64,000 nt of DNA from Nocardioides limicola (GTDB lineage: Bacteria > Actinomycetota > Actinomycetes > Propionibacteriales > Nocardioidaceae). A program made the translations under genes and the position numbers. Positions 21,577 to 30,065 of this stretch are shown here, piece after piece. The DNA lies in contig NZ_JAERJA010000001.1 in assembly GCF_016827675.1 (NCBI RefSeq), forward strand, positions 434,001-498,000. The letters are read 5' to 3'. How positions within the stretch are numbered: position 1 is the first letter of the stretch; each line of letters begins with the position of its first letter. The notes under the pieces were generated by a model that ran no database searches, was not told the origin of the DNA, and worked only from the letters and a program-made list of their open reading frames with translations.

Positions 21577-23636
21577 CAGAAGTCGAGGTCTTCGACGCTT
21601 GTATGTCCTGCGTTCACAACGATGAACTCCTTGCGCGGGGCGACGTCTGAGCCCATCAGCAACTCGAACACACGGGTCGCCTCGCTGGCGTCATCGACGG
21701 TGATCCGGCGCAAGGTGCGATGCCGGGGATCCATGGTGGTCTCGGCCAGCTGGTCAGCGTCCATCTCGCCCAGGCCCTTGTAGCGCTGCACCGGGTCCTT
21801 CCAGCGGACCCCCTTCTTCGTGAGCTCGGCCAACTTCCGCTGCAGTTCGTCATCGGAGTAGGTGTAGAGGTACTTCTCCATGCCCTTCTTCGGGTTCGAC
21901 AACTCGATCCGGTGCAGCGGTGGAACGGCCGAGAAGACCCGGCCGGACTGGATCAGGTCAGGCATGTACTTGTAGAACAGCGTCGCCAACAGACAGCGGA
22001 TGTGCGCCCCGTCCGAGTCGGCGTCGGCCATGAAGATGATCCGCCCGTACCGGGTCGCGTCGAGGTCGAAGGTACGGCCCGAGCCTGCACCGACCACTTG
22101 GATGATCGCGGCACACTCGCTGTTCTTGAGCATGTCGGCCACCGACGCCTTCTGCACGTTCAGGATCTTGCCGCGGATCGGCAGCAGGGCCTGGAACTCC
22201 GAATCGCGGGCCAGCTTCGCGGTGCCGAGCGCCGAGTCCCCCTCGACGATGAAGAGTTCGGTGCGTTCATTGTCCGCGGCGCGACAGTCGGCCAACTTGG
22301 CCGGGAGCGCCGAGGACTCCAGCGCGTTCTTGCGGCGCTGGGTCTCCTTGTGCTGCCGGGCTGCGATCCGGGTCCTGGCGGCTCCGGCCACCTTGTCCAT
22401 GACCAGTTTGGCCTGCGCCTTCTCGGCACGCTTGGTGGAGGTGAGGAACGCCTTCAGTTCCCCTGCCACCACCTTCCGGACGATGGCCCGGGCCGCCGGA
22501 GTGCCGAGGATCTCCTTGGTCTGACCCTCGAACTGCGGCTCGGCCAGGCGCACCGTCACCACCCCGGTGAGTCCCTCGAGCACGTCGTCCTTGATGACAT
22601 CGGCATCGTTGACCTTGAGGGTCTTGCCGGCTCGCATAACCTCGTTGAACGTCTTGGTGAGGGCGTTCTCGAATCCCGACACGTGCGTGCCGCCCTTGGG
22701 GGTGGCGATCACGTTCACGAAGGAACGCACCTGGGTCTCATAGCCGAGACCCCACCGGATGGCCACGTCGACGCCGAGCTCGCGTTCGACCTCCTGGGGA
22801 GTCATGTGTCCTGCTTCGTCAAGCAGCGGGACCGTCTCGGTGAAGGTGCCCGAGCCCTGCAGGCGGAGCACATCGGTGACCGGCTCGTCCTGGGCCAGGA
22901 ACTCCGCGAACTCGGCGATCCCGCCGTCGTGGCGGAACTTCTCCTCGCGTGGGTCGTCACCTCGCAGGTCACGGATGACCAACTCAAGACCGGGAACGAT
23001 GAAGGAGGTCTGCCTGGCCCGGGTGACCAGTTCCTCGAAGACGAAGGTCGCATCCCGGGTGAAGATCTGCCGGTCCGGCCAGAACCGGACCCGCGTGCCG
23101 CTGTTGGTCTTCGAGACCCGCTTGCCCTTCCGGGTCAGACCGGACCTGGCCTCGAACTGCCCGCCCGGTCCCTCGGTGCTGAAGACCCCCGGGGCGCCAC
23201 GCTGGAAGGAGAGCCCCTGCTGTGAGGGTGCCCGGTCCACATCGATGTCCATCCGCGCCGACAGCGCGTTCACCACCGAGAGCCCCACTCCGTGCAGGCC
23301 ACCGGTGGCCACATACGAACCGCCACCGAACTTGCCGCCGGCGTGCAGCTTGGTGGCGACCACCTCCACGCCGGGAAGCCCGGTCCGGGGCTCCTTGTCG
23401 GTCGGGATGCCGCGGCCGTCGTCGTACACCTCGACCGAGTCGTCGCGGTGCAGGGTGACCTCGACACGAGTGGCCGCGCCGGCCAGTGCCTCATCGACGC
23501 CGTTGTCGATCACCTCCCAGACACAGTGCATCAGGCCGCGGGTGTCGGTGGAGCCGATGTACATCCCCGGGCGTTTGCGGACCGCCTCCAGGCCTTCGAG
23601 GACCAGGAGGTGTGCGGCGTTGTACGTGGTGTCGAT
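21576..23636 (-). CDS. parE: DNA topoisomerase IV subunit B, apparent ATC start
   Basis: ATPase subunit that works with ParC to decatenate chromosomes. 686 residues from the proposed start. The GHKL ATPase domain has EVIDNGVDEALAG, the ATP-lid motif GGLHGVGLSVVNAL (about residues 115-130) and a TOPRIM domain with EGDSALGTAKLARD and DADSDGAHI. The conserved N-terminal block NAAHLLVLEGLEAVRKRPG lies upstream of the first ATG (23564) and no ATG, GTG or TTG precedes it before an in-frame TAG. ATC at 23636 has GGAG at 23644-23647, seven bases away, and a TAGATT box at 23679-23684. The 3' end is followed by duplicated tails. Confidence 0.9.
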   Translation of the reverse strand: MDTTYNAAHLLVLEGLEAVRKRPGMYIGSTDTRGLMHCVWEVIDNGVDEALAGAATRVEVTLHRDDSVEVYDDGRGIPTDKEPRTGLPGVEVVATKLHAGGKFGGGSYVATGGLHGVGLSVVNALSARMDIDVDRAPSQQGLSFQRGAPGVFSTEGPGGQFEARSGLTRKGKRVSKTNSGTRVRFWPDRQIFTRDATFVFEELVTRARQTSFIVPGLELVIRDLRGDDPREEKFRHDGGIAEFAEFLAQDEPVTDVLRLQGSGTFTETVPLLDEAGHMTPQEVERELGVDVAIRWGLGYETQVRSFVNVIATPKGGTHVSGFENALTKTFNEVMRAGKTLKVNDADVIKDDVLEGLTGVVTVRLAEPQFEGQTKEILGTPAARAIVRKVVAGELKAFLTSTKRAEKAQAKLVMDKVAGAARTRIAARQHKETQRRKNALESSALPAKLADCRAADNERTELFIVEGDSALGTAKLARDSEFQALLPIRGKILNVQKASVADMLKNSECAAIIQVVGAGSGRTFDLDATRYGRIIFMADADSDGAHIRCLLATLFYKYMPDLIQSGRVFSAVPPLHRIELSNPKKGMEKYLYTYSDDELQRKLAELTKKGVRWKDPVQRYKGLGEMDADQLAETTMDPRHRTLRRITVDDASEATRVFELLMGSDVAPRKEFIVVNAGHTSVEDLDF

Positions 23637-24037
23637 CGTGGTGCTCCAGGCTCGCAGGGACGTGATGGGTACGCTTGAAATCTACCCGCGACACGCCCGA
23701 GGCCGACGCAGGCTCGCCTACCGCACCGACGGCGGCCGCGGGTCTAGGTTGGACTTCATCAACAGTGAAGGCGACCACGGTCACGAATCGACACCGATGC
23801 GGCAACATCGTGGCGAAACCGAGCCGGGATCACGTCACCGTTGGAGATGGTGGACGTTGTACTAGTAAGGAACCTTCAGCGGGTGTCCCACCCACCGGAG
23901 AATTCTGAGCAGGACGACGTGGTCCGTGATTGGATATCGGCTCCACGTGGAGTAGATCACGGTCGGTGCGGGAATGTTGGAGGCACCGGCTAGGTTGTGC
24001 TCCACGACAGGACGCCGAGGAGAGAGAAGAGGCCGAA
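23637..24037. other. Intergenic region between parE and the DUF7455 gene
   Basis: 401 bases without a supported gene. On the minus strand TAGATT (23679-23684) and GGAG (23644-23647) are the likely promoter and ribosome binding site of parE. On the plus strand TAGGTT (23991-23996) could drive the DUF7455 gene, with a leader of about 35 bases that contains GAGAGAAGAGG. CTCCACGTGGAG (23941-23952) is a perfect 12-bp palindrome and may be an operator. Nothing else stands out; base composition is lower in GC than the genes around it. Confidence 0.5.
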
Positions 24038-24262
24038 GTGACCACTGTAGTTGCCCCCGACGCCACTGCCCTGACCGCTGCCGACCGTTGCGACCGTTGC
24101 GGCGCCCAGGCCTACCTGCGTGTCGAGCTCGCCACCGGTGGCGAACTTCTCTTCTGCGCTCACCACGCCCGCGAGCACGGTGAGGCCCTGCGGCAGATCG
24201 CCGTCACGGTCCAGGACGAGACCCACAAGCTCGCCGGCACCCAGGCCGAGGGCCAGCACTGA
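24038..24262 (+). CDS. DUF7455 zinc-binding-like small protein
   Basis: 74 residues. The core DRCDRCGAQAYLRVEL followed by LLFCAHHAREH is the DUF7455 pattern: two Cys from CDRC plus a Cys and His from FCAHH, which probably bind one zinc. The family is widespread in actinobacteria near hrdB and parE, and its function is unknown. The start is the GTG at 24038, placed by the purine-rich leader GAGAGAAGAGG just upstream; the ORF is open to 23930 but that part is not conserved. A strong terminator hairpin follows. Confidence 0.85.
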   Translation: MTTVVAPDATALTAADRCDRCGAQAYLRVELATGGELLFCAHHAREHGEALRQIAVTVQDETHKLAGTQAEGQH

Positions 24263-24287
24263 TCGCCGGCCCCCACACTCGACACGG

Positions 24288-24317
24288 CTGGCCCCGGACC
24301 CTTCGGTCCGGGGCCAG
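24288..24317 (+). terminator. Terminator hairpin after the DUF7455 gene
   Basis: A perfect 12-bp stem, CTGGCCCCGGAC / GTCCGGGGCCAG, closes a 6-base CCTTCG loop. It lies between the DUF7455 stop (24262) and the DUF456 ATG (24342). There is no clear T-run, which is common for high-GC actinobacterial terminators. Confidence 0.75.
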
Positions 24318-24341
24318 TTGCGTGTCCGGAGGCAGACTCGG

Positions 24342-24818
24342 ATGAGCATCGTCGAGATAGTGGTCGGACTCCTCCTGCTGATCGGGGTGGCAGGCATCGT
24401 GGTCCCGGTGCTGCCGGGCACCCTGCTGATGCTGCTCACTCTGCTGGGCTGGGGGGTGTACGCCGGTGGTGACGCCTGGTGGGTGGTGCTGGTGGGGGGT
24501 TCCGTGCTCATCGCGGGGGCAGTCACCGGGTACGCCGTCCCGGGCAAGCGCCTGAAGGCCTCCGGGGTCCCCGGACGCAGCATCATGATCGGGGTGGTGG
24601 CCGCCGTCGCGGGCTTCTTCGTGGTGCCGGTGATCGGACTCATCCTCGGCTTCGTGGCCGGGGTCTACCTGGCCGAGACGCTCCGCGTGGGGCCGGCAGA
24701 CGCCCGGGTGACCACCACGGTGGCGGTGCGCTCGGTGGGCTTGGGGATCCTCATCGAGGCGACCCTGGCCTTCCTGGTGCTGTGCGGGTGGCTGCTGGCC
24801 GTGCTCTGGTGGCTCTGA
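24342..24818 (+). CDS. DUF456 family membrane protein
   Basis: 158 residues, almost entirely hydrophobic with four to five helices. The first helices, VGLLLLIGVAGIVVPVLPG then LLGWGVYAGG, are typical of DUF456, and VAAVAGFFVVPVIGLILG is the conserved glycine-rich third segment. Function is unknown. The ATG at 24342 has GGAGG about eleven bases upstream. It converges on the response regulator gene, with a gap of only four bases between the two stops. Confidence 0.85.
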   Translation: MSIVEIVVGLLLLIGVAGIVVPVLPGTLLMLLTLLGWGVYAGGDAWWVVLVGGSVLIAGAVTGYAVPGKRLKASGVPGRSIMIGVVAAVAGFFVVPVIGLILGFVAGVYLAETLRVGPADARVTTTVAVRSVGLGILIEATLAFLVLCGWLLAVLWWL

Positions 24819-24822
24819 CGGT

Positions 24823-25485
24823 TCAGGGAAGGTGCTTGCTGGCGTAGACCGCCGCCTGCGCGCGGCGCTCCAGGTTCAGTTTGCCGAGCACCGTGGAGAC
24901 ATAGTTCTTCACCGTCTTCTCGGCCAAGAACATGGCCTCGGCGATCTGCCGGTTGGTCATCCCCTCGCCGAGGAGTTCCAGGATCCGGCGCTCCTGGTGG
25001 GTCAGTGAGGCCAGGGCAGGGTCCTCCGCGTCGCCGCCGCGGACCCGCTCGAGGACCTGCCGAGTGACCGCCGGGTCGAGCGTGGAGCCACCGGCAGCGA
25101 GGGTCCGGATGGTGCGCACCAGGTCGCTGCCGCGCACCTGCTTCAACAGGTAGCCGGCCGCCCCCGCCGTGATCGCGTCGAAGAGCGACTCGTCGTCATA
25201 GGCGGTCAGGATCAAGACGGCGATGTTGGGGCACTTGCTTCGGATCTCCCGGCACACCTCGACTCCCGATCCGTCGGGGAGCCGGTCGTCCAGCACCGCC
25301 ACGTGCGGTCGGGCCACCGGGATCAGTTGCAGTGCTTGGGCCACGCTGTCGGCCTCACCGACGACCTCGATGCCCCCCTGGCGGGCCAGCAGTTCACGCA
25401 CCCCCTGACGAACGATCTCGTGGTCGTCGACCAGGAACACCCGAACCGGGTCGGGTGCGCCCTCCAACGCCTCGCCCTGGGTCAT
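24823..25485 (-). CDS. DevR/DosR-like response regulator (NarL/LuxR type)
   Basis: 220 residues. The receiver domain (about 13-130) shows VFLVDDHEIVRQGV with the acidic pair, a phosphoacceptor Asp in AVLDDRLPDGSGVEV and the conserved Lys in YLLKQVRG. The C-terminal LuxR helix-turn-helix reads LTHQERRILELLGEGMTNRQ then IAEAMFLAEKTVKNYVS (about 160-200), close to DevR. The ATG overlaps the sensor kinase stop (ATGA), so kinase and regulator are coupled. The likely role is the response to low oxygen, NO or redox state, inferred from the kinase. Confidence 0.93.
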   Translation of the reverse strand: MTQGEALEGAPDPVRVFLVDDHEIVRQGVRELLARQGGIEVVGEADSVAQALQLIPVARPHVAVLDDRLPDGSGVEVCREIRSKCPNIAVLILTAYDDESLFDAITAGAAGYLLKQVRGSDLVRTIRTLAAGGSTLDPAVTRQVLERVRGGDAEDPALASLTHQERRILELLGEGMTNRQIAEAMFLAEKTVKNYVSTVLGKLNLERRAQAAVYASKHLP

Positions 25486-27299
25486 GACTCGACTCCTCTC
25501 TGCATCGCCCGAGCTCCGGAGCCCCGGTGGGCACCGCGATCCGACAGGTGCGGAACCTCCCATATCAAGGTGGTCCCACCGGACTCGCCTGTCAAGGCGA
25601 GCGTGCCGCCGAGTGCTTCGGCGCGGGTCTTGAGGTTGTTCAGGCCACTCCAGACCGCCCCCGGTTCGATGCCGTCGCCGTTGTCGCTCACGGTCAGCCG
25701 CACGGTCTCGGCGACGTCCAGGCGGACCTCGACCTGGGTGGCGCGGGCGTGGCGTGCCGTGTTCGACAGGGCCTCCCTGGTCACGGCCACGAGTTGGACG
25801 CCGACCTGGGCGTTGAGGACACCCTCGTCCAGGCCGGTGAGGCTCAGCTGCGCCGGGAAACCCAGCGCCTCGGCAGCGGCGTTCACCACCTCGGTGACGG
25901 CGACCCGTACGTCCTCCGAGCCGGGGGTGGCGGTGAGCCCGAAGATGGAGCGGCGGATCTCCTTGATGGTGGCGTCGATGTTGTCCACCGCCTCCGAGAG
26001 TCGTTGAGCCACTGCCGCCGATTCGGGGATGGCCGCGGTGTTCTCCAGCGCCAACCCGACGCCGAAGAGACGCTGGATGACCAGGTCGTGCAGGTCGCGG
26101 GCGATCCGGTCGCGGTCCTCGAACAGGACCAGCTTGGCCTCCGCATCCCGCGCCCTGGCCACGTGCAGCGCGAGCGCCGCCTGCTCGGCCAGGGTCTGGG
26201 CCATGGCCACGTCCAACCCGATCGACGCCATCGCATTCACCGGCCGCCAGGCCAGGCACAGGACGCCCTCGACTCCTACCGACGAGGTCATCGGGACCAG
26301 CACCGCCGGCCCCAGTTCGTCCCAGCCGGGTGTGCCTACCAGGTCCGAGGCCCGCTCGGCCTCGGCGCGCAGATCCGAGACCACGACAGGGGCGCCACTG
26401 CGCACCACTTCACCGGCGAGCGTGGTGTCCGGGTCGAGCTCGCGGCCGGCGACGCCCTCGGCGCCCGCCCCGGCCACCGTGTGCAGGCGAAGCCGACGCG
26501 CTGAGTCGGTCAGCACCACGGTCACGACGTCGGCACCGGCCACCGCCCGCACGCGGTCCGCCACCGTCTGCAGTGCCTGCTCCTTGCTGACCGGTCCGAG
26601 CAGCAGGGCAGTGATGTCCGCGGTGGCCTGCAGCCAGACCTCACGGCGTTCAGCCTCCTGGTAGAGCCGCGCGTTCTCGATCACCACACCAGCGGCGGTG
26701 GCCAGCGACAGCACCACCGCCTCGTCGTCCTCGGTGAAGTCCTGACCGCCCGCCTTCTCGGTCAGGTAGAGGTTGCCGAACACCTGGTCACGGATCCGGA
26801 CCGGGACGCCGAGGAAGCTCCGCATCGGCGGGTGATTGGGGGGGAAGCCGTAACTCTCGGAGTGATCGGCGATGTCGTGGAGGCGGACCGGCTCGGGCCG
26901 GTCGATGATCAGGCCGAGCAGGCCGTGGCCCCGCGGCAGTTCTCCGATCCGTGCGGCCTCCTCGGCCGTCAGCCCCCAGGTGACGAACGACGTCAGCCGC
27001 CGCTCATCCCCTGGGCCGAGCACTCCCAACGCGCCGTAACTGCAGTCGACCAGGTCGCAGGCAGACCGGACGATCCGTTCCAGCACCGTGTCCAGGGACA
27101 GATCCCGGGCGATGGCGGTCACCGAGTCCAACAGCAGTCTGAGCCGCCGTTGGTCATCCATCATCTGGCCGACCCTGCCGAGCACCTCGTTGAGGAGGTC
27201 CGACAGCTCGGCATGCGCGAGCGGGGCGAGCGCCGAGGACGGCAGCACGCCTTGCCCGAACAGTCCCGTCCCTGGGGGCGGGTCAGCGGACTCGACCAT
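25482..27299 (-). CDS. DevS/DosT-like GAF-domain sensor histidine kinase
   Basis: 605 residues: GAF domain 1 (about 55-200), GAF domain 2 (about 220-365), a HisKA_3 dimerisation domain with FEDRDRIARDLHDLVIQRLF (the His in DLHD is the phosphosite, about 400) and a C-terminal HATPase. GAF-A has FPPNHPPMRSFLGVPVR, matching the region of DevS that supplies the proximal haem His, so gas or redox sensing through haem is likely. I start at ATG 27299 because GGAGGAG lies 7 bases upstream; an ATG at 27323 is also in frame. Cognate regulator immediately downstream. Confidence 0.92.
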   Translation of the reverse strand: MVESADPPPGTGLFGQGVLPSSALAPLAHAELSDLLNEVLGRVGQMMDDQRRLRLLLDSVTAIARDLSLDTVLERIVRSACDLVDCSYGALGVLGPGDERRLTSFVTWGLTAEEAARIGELPRGHGLLGLIIDRPEPVRLHDIADHSESYGFPPNHPPMRSFLGVPVRIRDQVFGNLYLTEKAGGQDFTEDDEAVVLSLATAAGVVIENARLYQEAERREVWLQATADITALLLGPVSKEQALQTVADRVRAVAGADVVTVVLTDSARRLRLHTVAGAGAEGVAGRELDPDTTLAGEVVRSGAPVVVSDLRAEAERASDLVGTPGWDELGPAVLVPMTSSVGVEGVLCLAWRPVNAMASIGLDVAMAQTLAEQAALALHVARARDAEAKLVLFEDRDRIARDLHDLVIQRLFGVGLALENTAAIPESAAVAQRLSEAVDNIDATIKEIRRSIFGLTATPGSEDVRVAVTEVVNAAAEALGFPAQLSLTGLDEGVLNAQVGVQLVAVTREALSNTARHARATQVEVRLDVAETVRLTVSDNGDGIEPGAVWSGLNNLKTRAEALGGTLALTGESGGTTLIWEVPHLSDRGAHRGSGARAMQRGVES

Positions 27300-27400
27300 C
27301 GACACGCTCCTCCGGCCTCCCATGACGTCGTCGTCATGTTACTCCGGTGTGGGCGTGGGCATGGGCGTTTGCCACCGAACCTCCACGGGGACCGCCAAGG

Positions 27401-27829
27401 TCATGCGGCGAGCAGGCGGCGGCCGGTGACCTCCAGGGGGGTGATCCGCACCAGCAGGTTCCGGCCGCCCTCGGCCCACGGGTGTGGCCGGTCGGCCTCC
27501 TCCGGCAGTTCGTCGTACTCGAGGCTCTCGGCCCGGCCCCTGATCAGCACGCTCCAGCCGGTGGAGGTGTACTCGTCGTACTCGAAGACCTGGTAGCTCG
27601 CCGGCACCTGACCAAGCACCCGCAGCCGGCGGGCCAGGCCGGAGAACGGCGATACTCGGACCAGGATCGCGTCGTCGGCGACGGTGTGATTGACCGGGAA
27701 GACCACCGGCCCCTGATCCACGCAGTAGGCGATCTGGCCGACGCTGCGGGTTCTGACGAGATCCAAGCATTCCTCGTTGCCGATCTCACGAAGGTGGCTC
27801 GCAAACCATCGCTCGTCCATCCTCATCAC
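27401..27829 (-). CDS. Pyridoxamine 5'-phosphate oxidase-like flavin/F420-binding protein
   Basis: 142-residue split beta-barrel protein. Typical sequence is VGQIAYCVDQGPVVFPVNHTV near the N-terminus and VLIRGRAESLEYDEL near the middle. Members bind FMN, F420 or haem and are frequent in DevR-type dormancy regulons; the specific reaction cannot be read. The start is ATG 27829 or ATG 27823; AGGAGG sits four bases before the first and ten before the second. It is divergent from a universal stress gene, and paired operator-like sequences lie between them. Confidence 0.85.
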   Translation of the reverse strand: MMRMDERWFASHLREIGNEECLDLVRTRSVGQIAYCVDQGPVVFPVNHTVADDAILVRVSPFSGLARRLRVLGQVPASYQVFEYDEYTSTGWSVLIRGRAESLEYDELPEEADRPHPWAEGGRNLLVRITPLEVTGRRLLAA

Positions 27830-27894
27830 GCCTCCTAGTTGCCGACACCCGATCGTCCTCCCCCAAGGATCCCTGGCCGATCGGTCGAAGGACA

Positions 27895-27931
27895 GGGCCC
27901 GTGGCCCCGAGCGCTCCGGGACCTTTGGACG
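27895..27931. promoter_or_regulatory. Two DevR-box-like palindromes between PNPOx-like and usp genes
   Basis: GGGCCCGTGGCCC (27895-27907) is a perfect inverted repeat around a 3-base centre. GGGACCTTTGGACG (27918-27931) is a related, imperfect one; its half-site resembles the GGGAC of DosR boxes. Their centres are about 23 bases apart. Position between two typical dormancy genes beside devSR suggests regulator binding sites. This is inference from similarity, with several mismatches to the mycobacterial consensus. Confidence 0.4.
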
Positions 27932-28013
27932 TACCGTGGAAGGTAGGACGCCTCAGGACGCGGGTGGTCCAGATCGGGTGGAATGGAGACAAGCAAGCAC
28001 GAGGAGGAGCAAC

Positions 28014-28451
28014 ATGAACGACAACGCCCCCCAGACCATCGTCGTCGGCGTGGATGGATCGGACGCCTCACGCGCGGCACTCACGTTCGCGGTGCAGGAA
28101 GCGCTGCTGCGTGGAGCCAACGTCGAGGTGGTCACGGCCTGGTCGACCCCGACGTATGAGGAGTCCATCCTCGGACTCCAGGCCGCCGCTCTTCGTGAAC
28201 GTGCCGAGGAGTCCCAGGAGGCGCTGATCAAGGACGTCGTCGGAGGACTTGAGCGCACCCCGGACATCATCCGGACCGTCGAGCACACGGACGCAGGACA
28301 GCTGCTCGTCGATCGGTCCGCAGACGGCGCGATGCTGGTGGTCGGCGCCACCGACAAGGGACGACTCTCCCGGGCCGTGCTGGGCTCGGCGAGCACCTAC
28401 GCAGTGCGGCACGCCAAGGTCCCGGTCGTGGTGGTACCCGACCAGGAGTGA
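28014..28451 (+). CDS. Universal stress protein
   Basis: 145-residue single UspA domain. IVVGVDGSDASRAALTFAV at the start and VVGATDKGRLSRAVLGSAS near residue 110 give the ATP-binding pattern (G-x2-G-x9-G-S), so it should bind ATP. Usps help survival during oxygen limitation or stationary phase. The ATG at 28014 has GAGGAGG just upstream. The putative DevR-type boxes about 100 bases upstream and the two-component genes nearby suggest control by DevSR. A strong bidirectional hairpin follows. Confidence 0.92.
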   Translation: MNDNAPQTIVVGVDGSDASRAALTFAVQEALLRGANVEVVTAWSTPTYEESILGLQAAALRERAEESQEALIKDVVGGLERTPDIIRTVEHTDAGQLLVDRSADGAMLVVGATDKGRLSRAVLGSASTYAVRHAKVPVVVVPDQE

Positions 28452-28467
28452 TCCCACTCCCACAAGT

Positions 28468-28501
28468 ACGGCGCACCGGCCCCGCGGGGTCGGTGCGCCG
28501 T
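28468..28501. terminator. Bidirectional terminator between usp and sigA
   Basis: An 11-bp perfect stem, ACGGCGCACCG / CGGTGCGCCGT, flanks a GC-rich 12-base loop that can itself pair (CCCCGCGGGG). It lies between the convergent stops at 28451 and 28529, so it can serve both genes. Confidence 0.75.
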
Positions 28502-28526
28502 GCCACATCGTGGGCCGGGCTGTGGA

Positions 28527-29972
28527 TCAGTCCAGGTAGTCGCGCAGCACCTGGGAACGGCTGGGGTGCCTGAGCTTCGACATGGTCTTCGACTCGATCT
28601 GACGGATCCGCTCCCGGGTGACCCCGTAGACCTTGCCGATCTCATCGAGCGTCTTCGGCTGGCCGTCGGTGAGCCCGAACCGCATGGACACCACTCCTGC
28701 CTCGCGCTCCGACAGAGTGTCCAGGACCGCGTGCAGCTGCTCCTGGAGCAGCGTGAACGAGACCGCGTCCGCGGGCACGATGGCTTCGGAGTCCTCGATC
28801 AGGTCACCGAACTCGGAGTCGCCGTCCTCCCCCAGGGGGGTGTGCAACGAGATCGGCTCACGGCCGTACTTCTGGACCTCGACGACCTTCTCCGGTGTCA
28901 TGTCGAGCTCGGCGGCGAGCTCCTCGGGGGTCGGTTCCCGGCCCAGGTCCTGCAGCATCTGGCGCTGCACCCGCGCGAGCTTGTTGATGACCTCCACCAT
29001 GTGCACCGGGATCCGGATGGTGCGCGCCTGGTCGGCCATCGCCCGGGTGATCGCCTGCCGGATCCACCAGGTGGCATAGGTGGAGAACTTGTAGCCCTTG
29101 GTGTAGTCGAACTTCTCCACGGCCCGGATCAGGCCGAGGTTGCCCTCCTGGATCAGATCGAGGAAGAGCATCCCGCGACCGGTGTAGCGCTTGGCGAGGG
29201 AGACCACCAGACGGAGGTTGGCCTCCAGCAGGTGGTTCTTCGCCCGGCGACCGTCGTCGGCGATCCATTCGAGCTCGTCCAGCATCTTGGGGCTGATCCG
29301 GCCGCCCTTGCCGAGCTTCTCCTCGGCGAAGAGGCCGGCCTCGATCCGCTTGGCGAGCTCGACCTCCATCTCCGCGTTGAGCAGCGAGACCTTGCCGATC
29401 TGCTTCAGGTAGTCCTTGACCGGGTCTGCGGTGGCGCCGGCAACCATCACCTGCTGCTCGGGCTCGTCGGTGTCATCGGCGGCGGAGACGACGAAGGCTT
29501 CCTTCTCGTCCTCCTTGATCGTCGGGTCCGCGACGACGTCCTTCTCGAACTGCTCGTCGGGGATGTCGGGGAGGATCTTCTTCCCGTCGGGCCCGATGAC
29601 GACCTCGACCTTCGCCTCGGCCGCGGTGGTGGCCTTCTTCGCCGGAGCTGCCTTCTTGGCCGGAGCCGCCTTCTTCGCGGCCGGCTTGGCGGCCGGCTTG
29701 GCGGCCGGTGCCTTCTTGGCTGTCGTGGTCTTGCGCGTCGAAGAGGACGCGGCGGCGGCCGCGGTCGACTCAGACGTCAGGTGCACCTCGAAGCCGAGGC
29801 CACTCAGATGCGCAAGGAGTCCCTTGAGGTGCCGCGGTTCCACCGCGGCCTCCTCGCTGGCTCGGCGCACTTCGTCGGGGGTGAGCGCCCTGGCCCCTCC
29901 CTCGATGAGGGCCGCGACAGCCGGGTGTGACAACACGCCGGCGGGGAGCTTGGTGCGTGGGTTCGAGGACAC
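28527..29972 (-). CDS. sigA: Primary RNA polymerase sigma factor (HrdB/SigA type)
   Basis: 481 residues. An N-terminal region with a long Lys/Ala/Pro-rich repeat (about residues 90-120, units like AAPAKK) precedes an acidic stretch and the sigma-70 core. Region 1.2 is [16 protein letters not shown]; region 2 includes [20 protein letters not shown] and [13 protein letters not shown]; region 4 carries [18 protein letters not shown]. It directs housekeeping transcription. GTG 29972 (VSSNPRTK) is chosen because AGAGG lies five bases upstream; GTG 29978 is close by. The long ORF extension to 30053 is not family-like. It is the partner of parE/parC in the conserved actinobacterial neighbourhood. 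Confidence 0.94.
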   Translation of the reverse strand: MSSNPRTKLPAGVLSHPAVAALIEGGARALTPDEVRRASEEAAVEPRHLKGLLAHLSGLGFEVHLTSESTAAAAASSSTRKTTTAKKAPAAKPAAKPAAKKAAPAKKAAPAKKATTAAEAKVEVVIGPDGKKILPDIPDEQFEKDVVADPTIKEDEKEAFVVSAADDTDEPEQQVMVAGATADPVKDYLKQIGKVSLLNAEMEVELAKRIEAGLFAEEKLGKGGRISPKMLDELEWIADDGRRAKNHLLEANLRLVVSLAKRYTGRGMLFLDLIQEGNLGLIRAVEKFDYTKGYKFSTYATWWIRQAITRAMADQARTIRIPVHMVEVINKLARVQRQMLQDLGREPTPEELAAELDMTPEKVVEVQKYGREPISLHTPLGEDGDSEFGDLIEDSEAIVPADAVSFTLLQEQLHAVLDTLSEREAGVVSMRFGLTDGQPKTLDEIGKVYGVTRERIRQIESKTMSKLRHPSRSQVLRDYLD

Positions 29973-30065
29973 GAACACCTCTCGTGAGCGACTGGTGGGC
30001 GCGGCAAGGCCCGGTTCCGTCAAGTGCCGCGGTTGGTCATTCTGCCACGGCATCCCAGTGACGCC

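Larger units (their letters stand above)
20979..21634 (-). mobile_element. Putative insertion cassette array in the parE 3' end, bounded by 17-bp direct repeats
   Basis: The sequence CGCAAGGAGTTCATCGT (minus strand) occurs perfectly at 21618-21634 inside parE and again at 20979-20995 in tail copy 3, 639 bases apart, an exact multiple of three. Between them are the present parE end, gene A, tail copy 2 and gene B. Deleting one repeat plus the interval would rejoin DVAPRKEFIV directly to QGAYEVDVEALDA, giving one intact parE. This looks like an element, or two inserted one after another, using the parE end as target and bringing a replacement tail each time. There is no integrase or transposase in it, so it would have to be moved in trans. 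Confidence 0.5.

Noticed and set aside
21576..23564. parE starting at the ATG at 23564
   Set aside because: That start would delete the conserved N-terminal segment needed for the ATPase fold, and it has no ribosome binding site.
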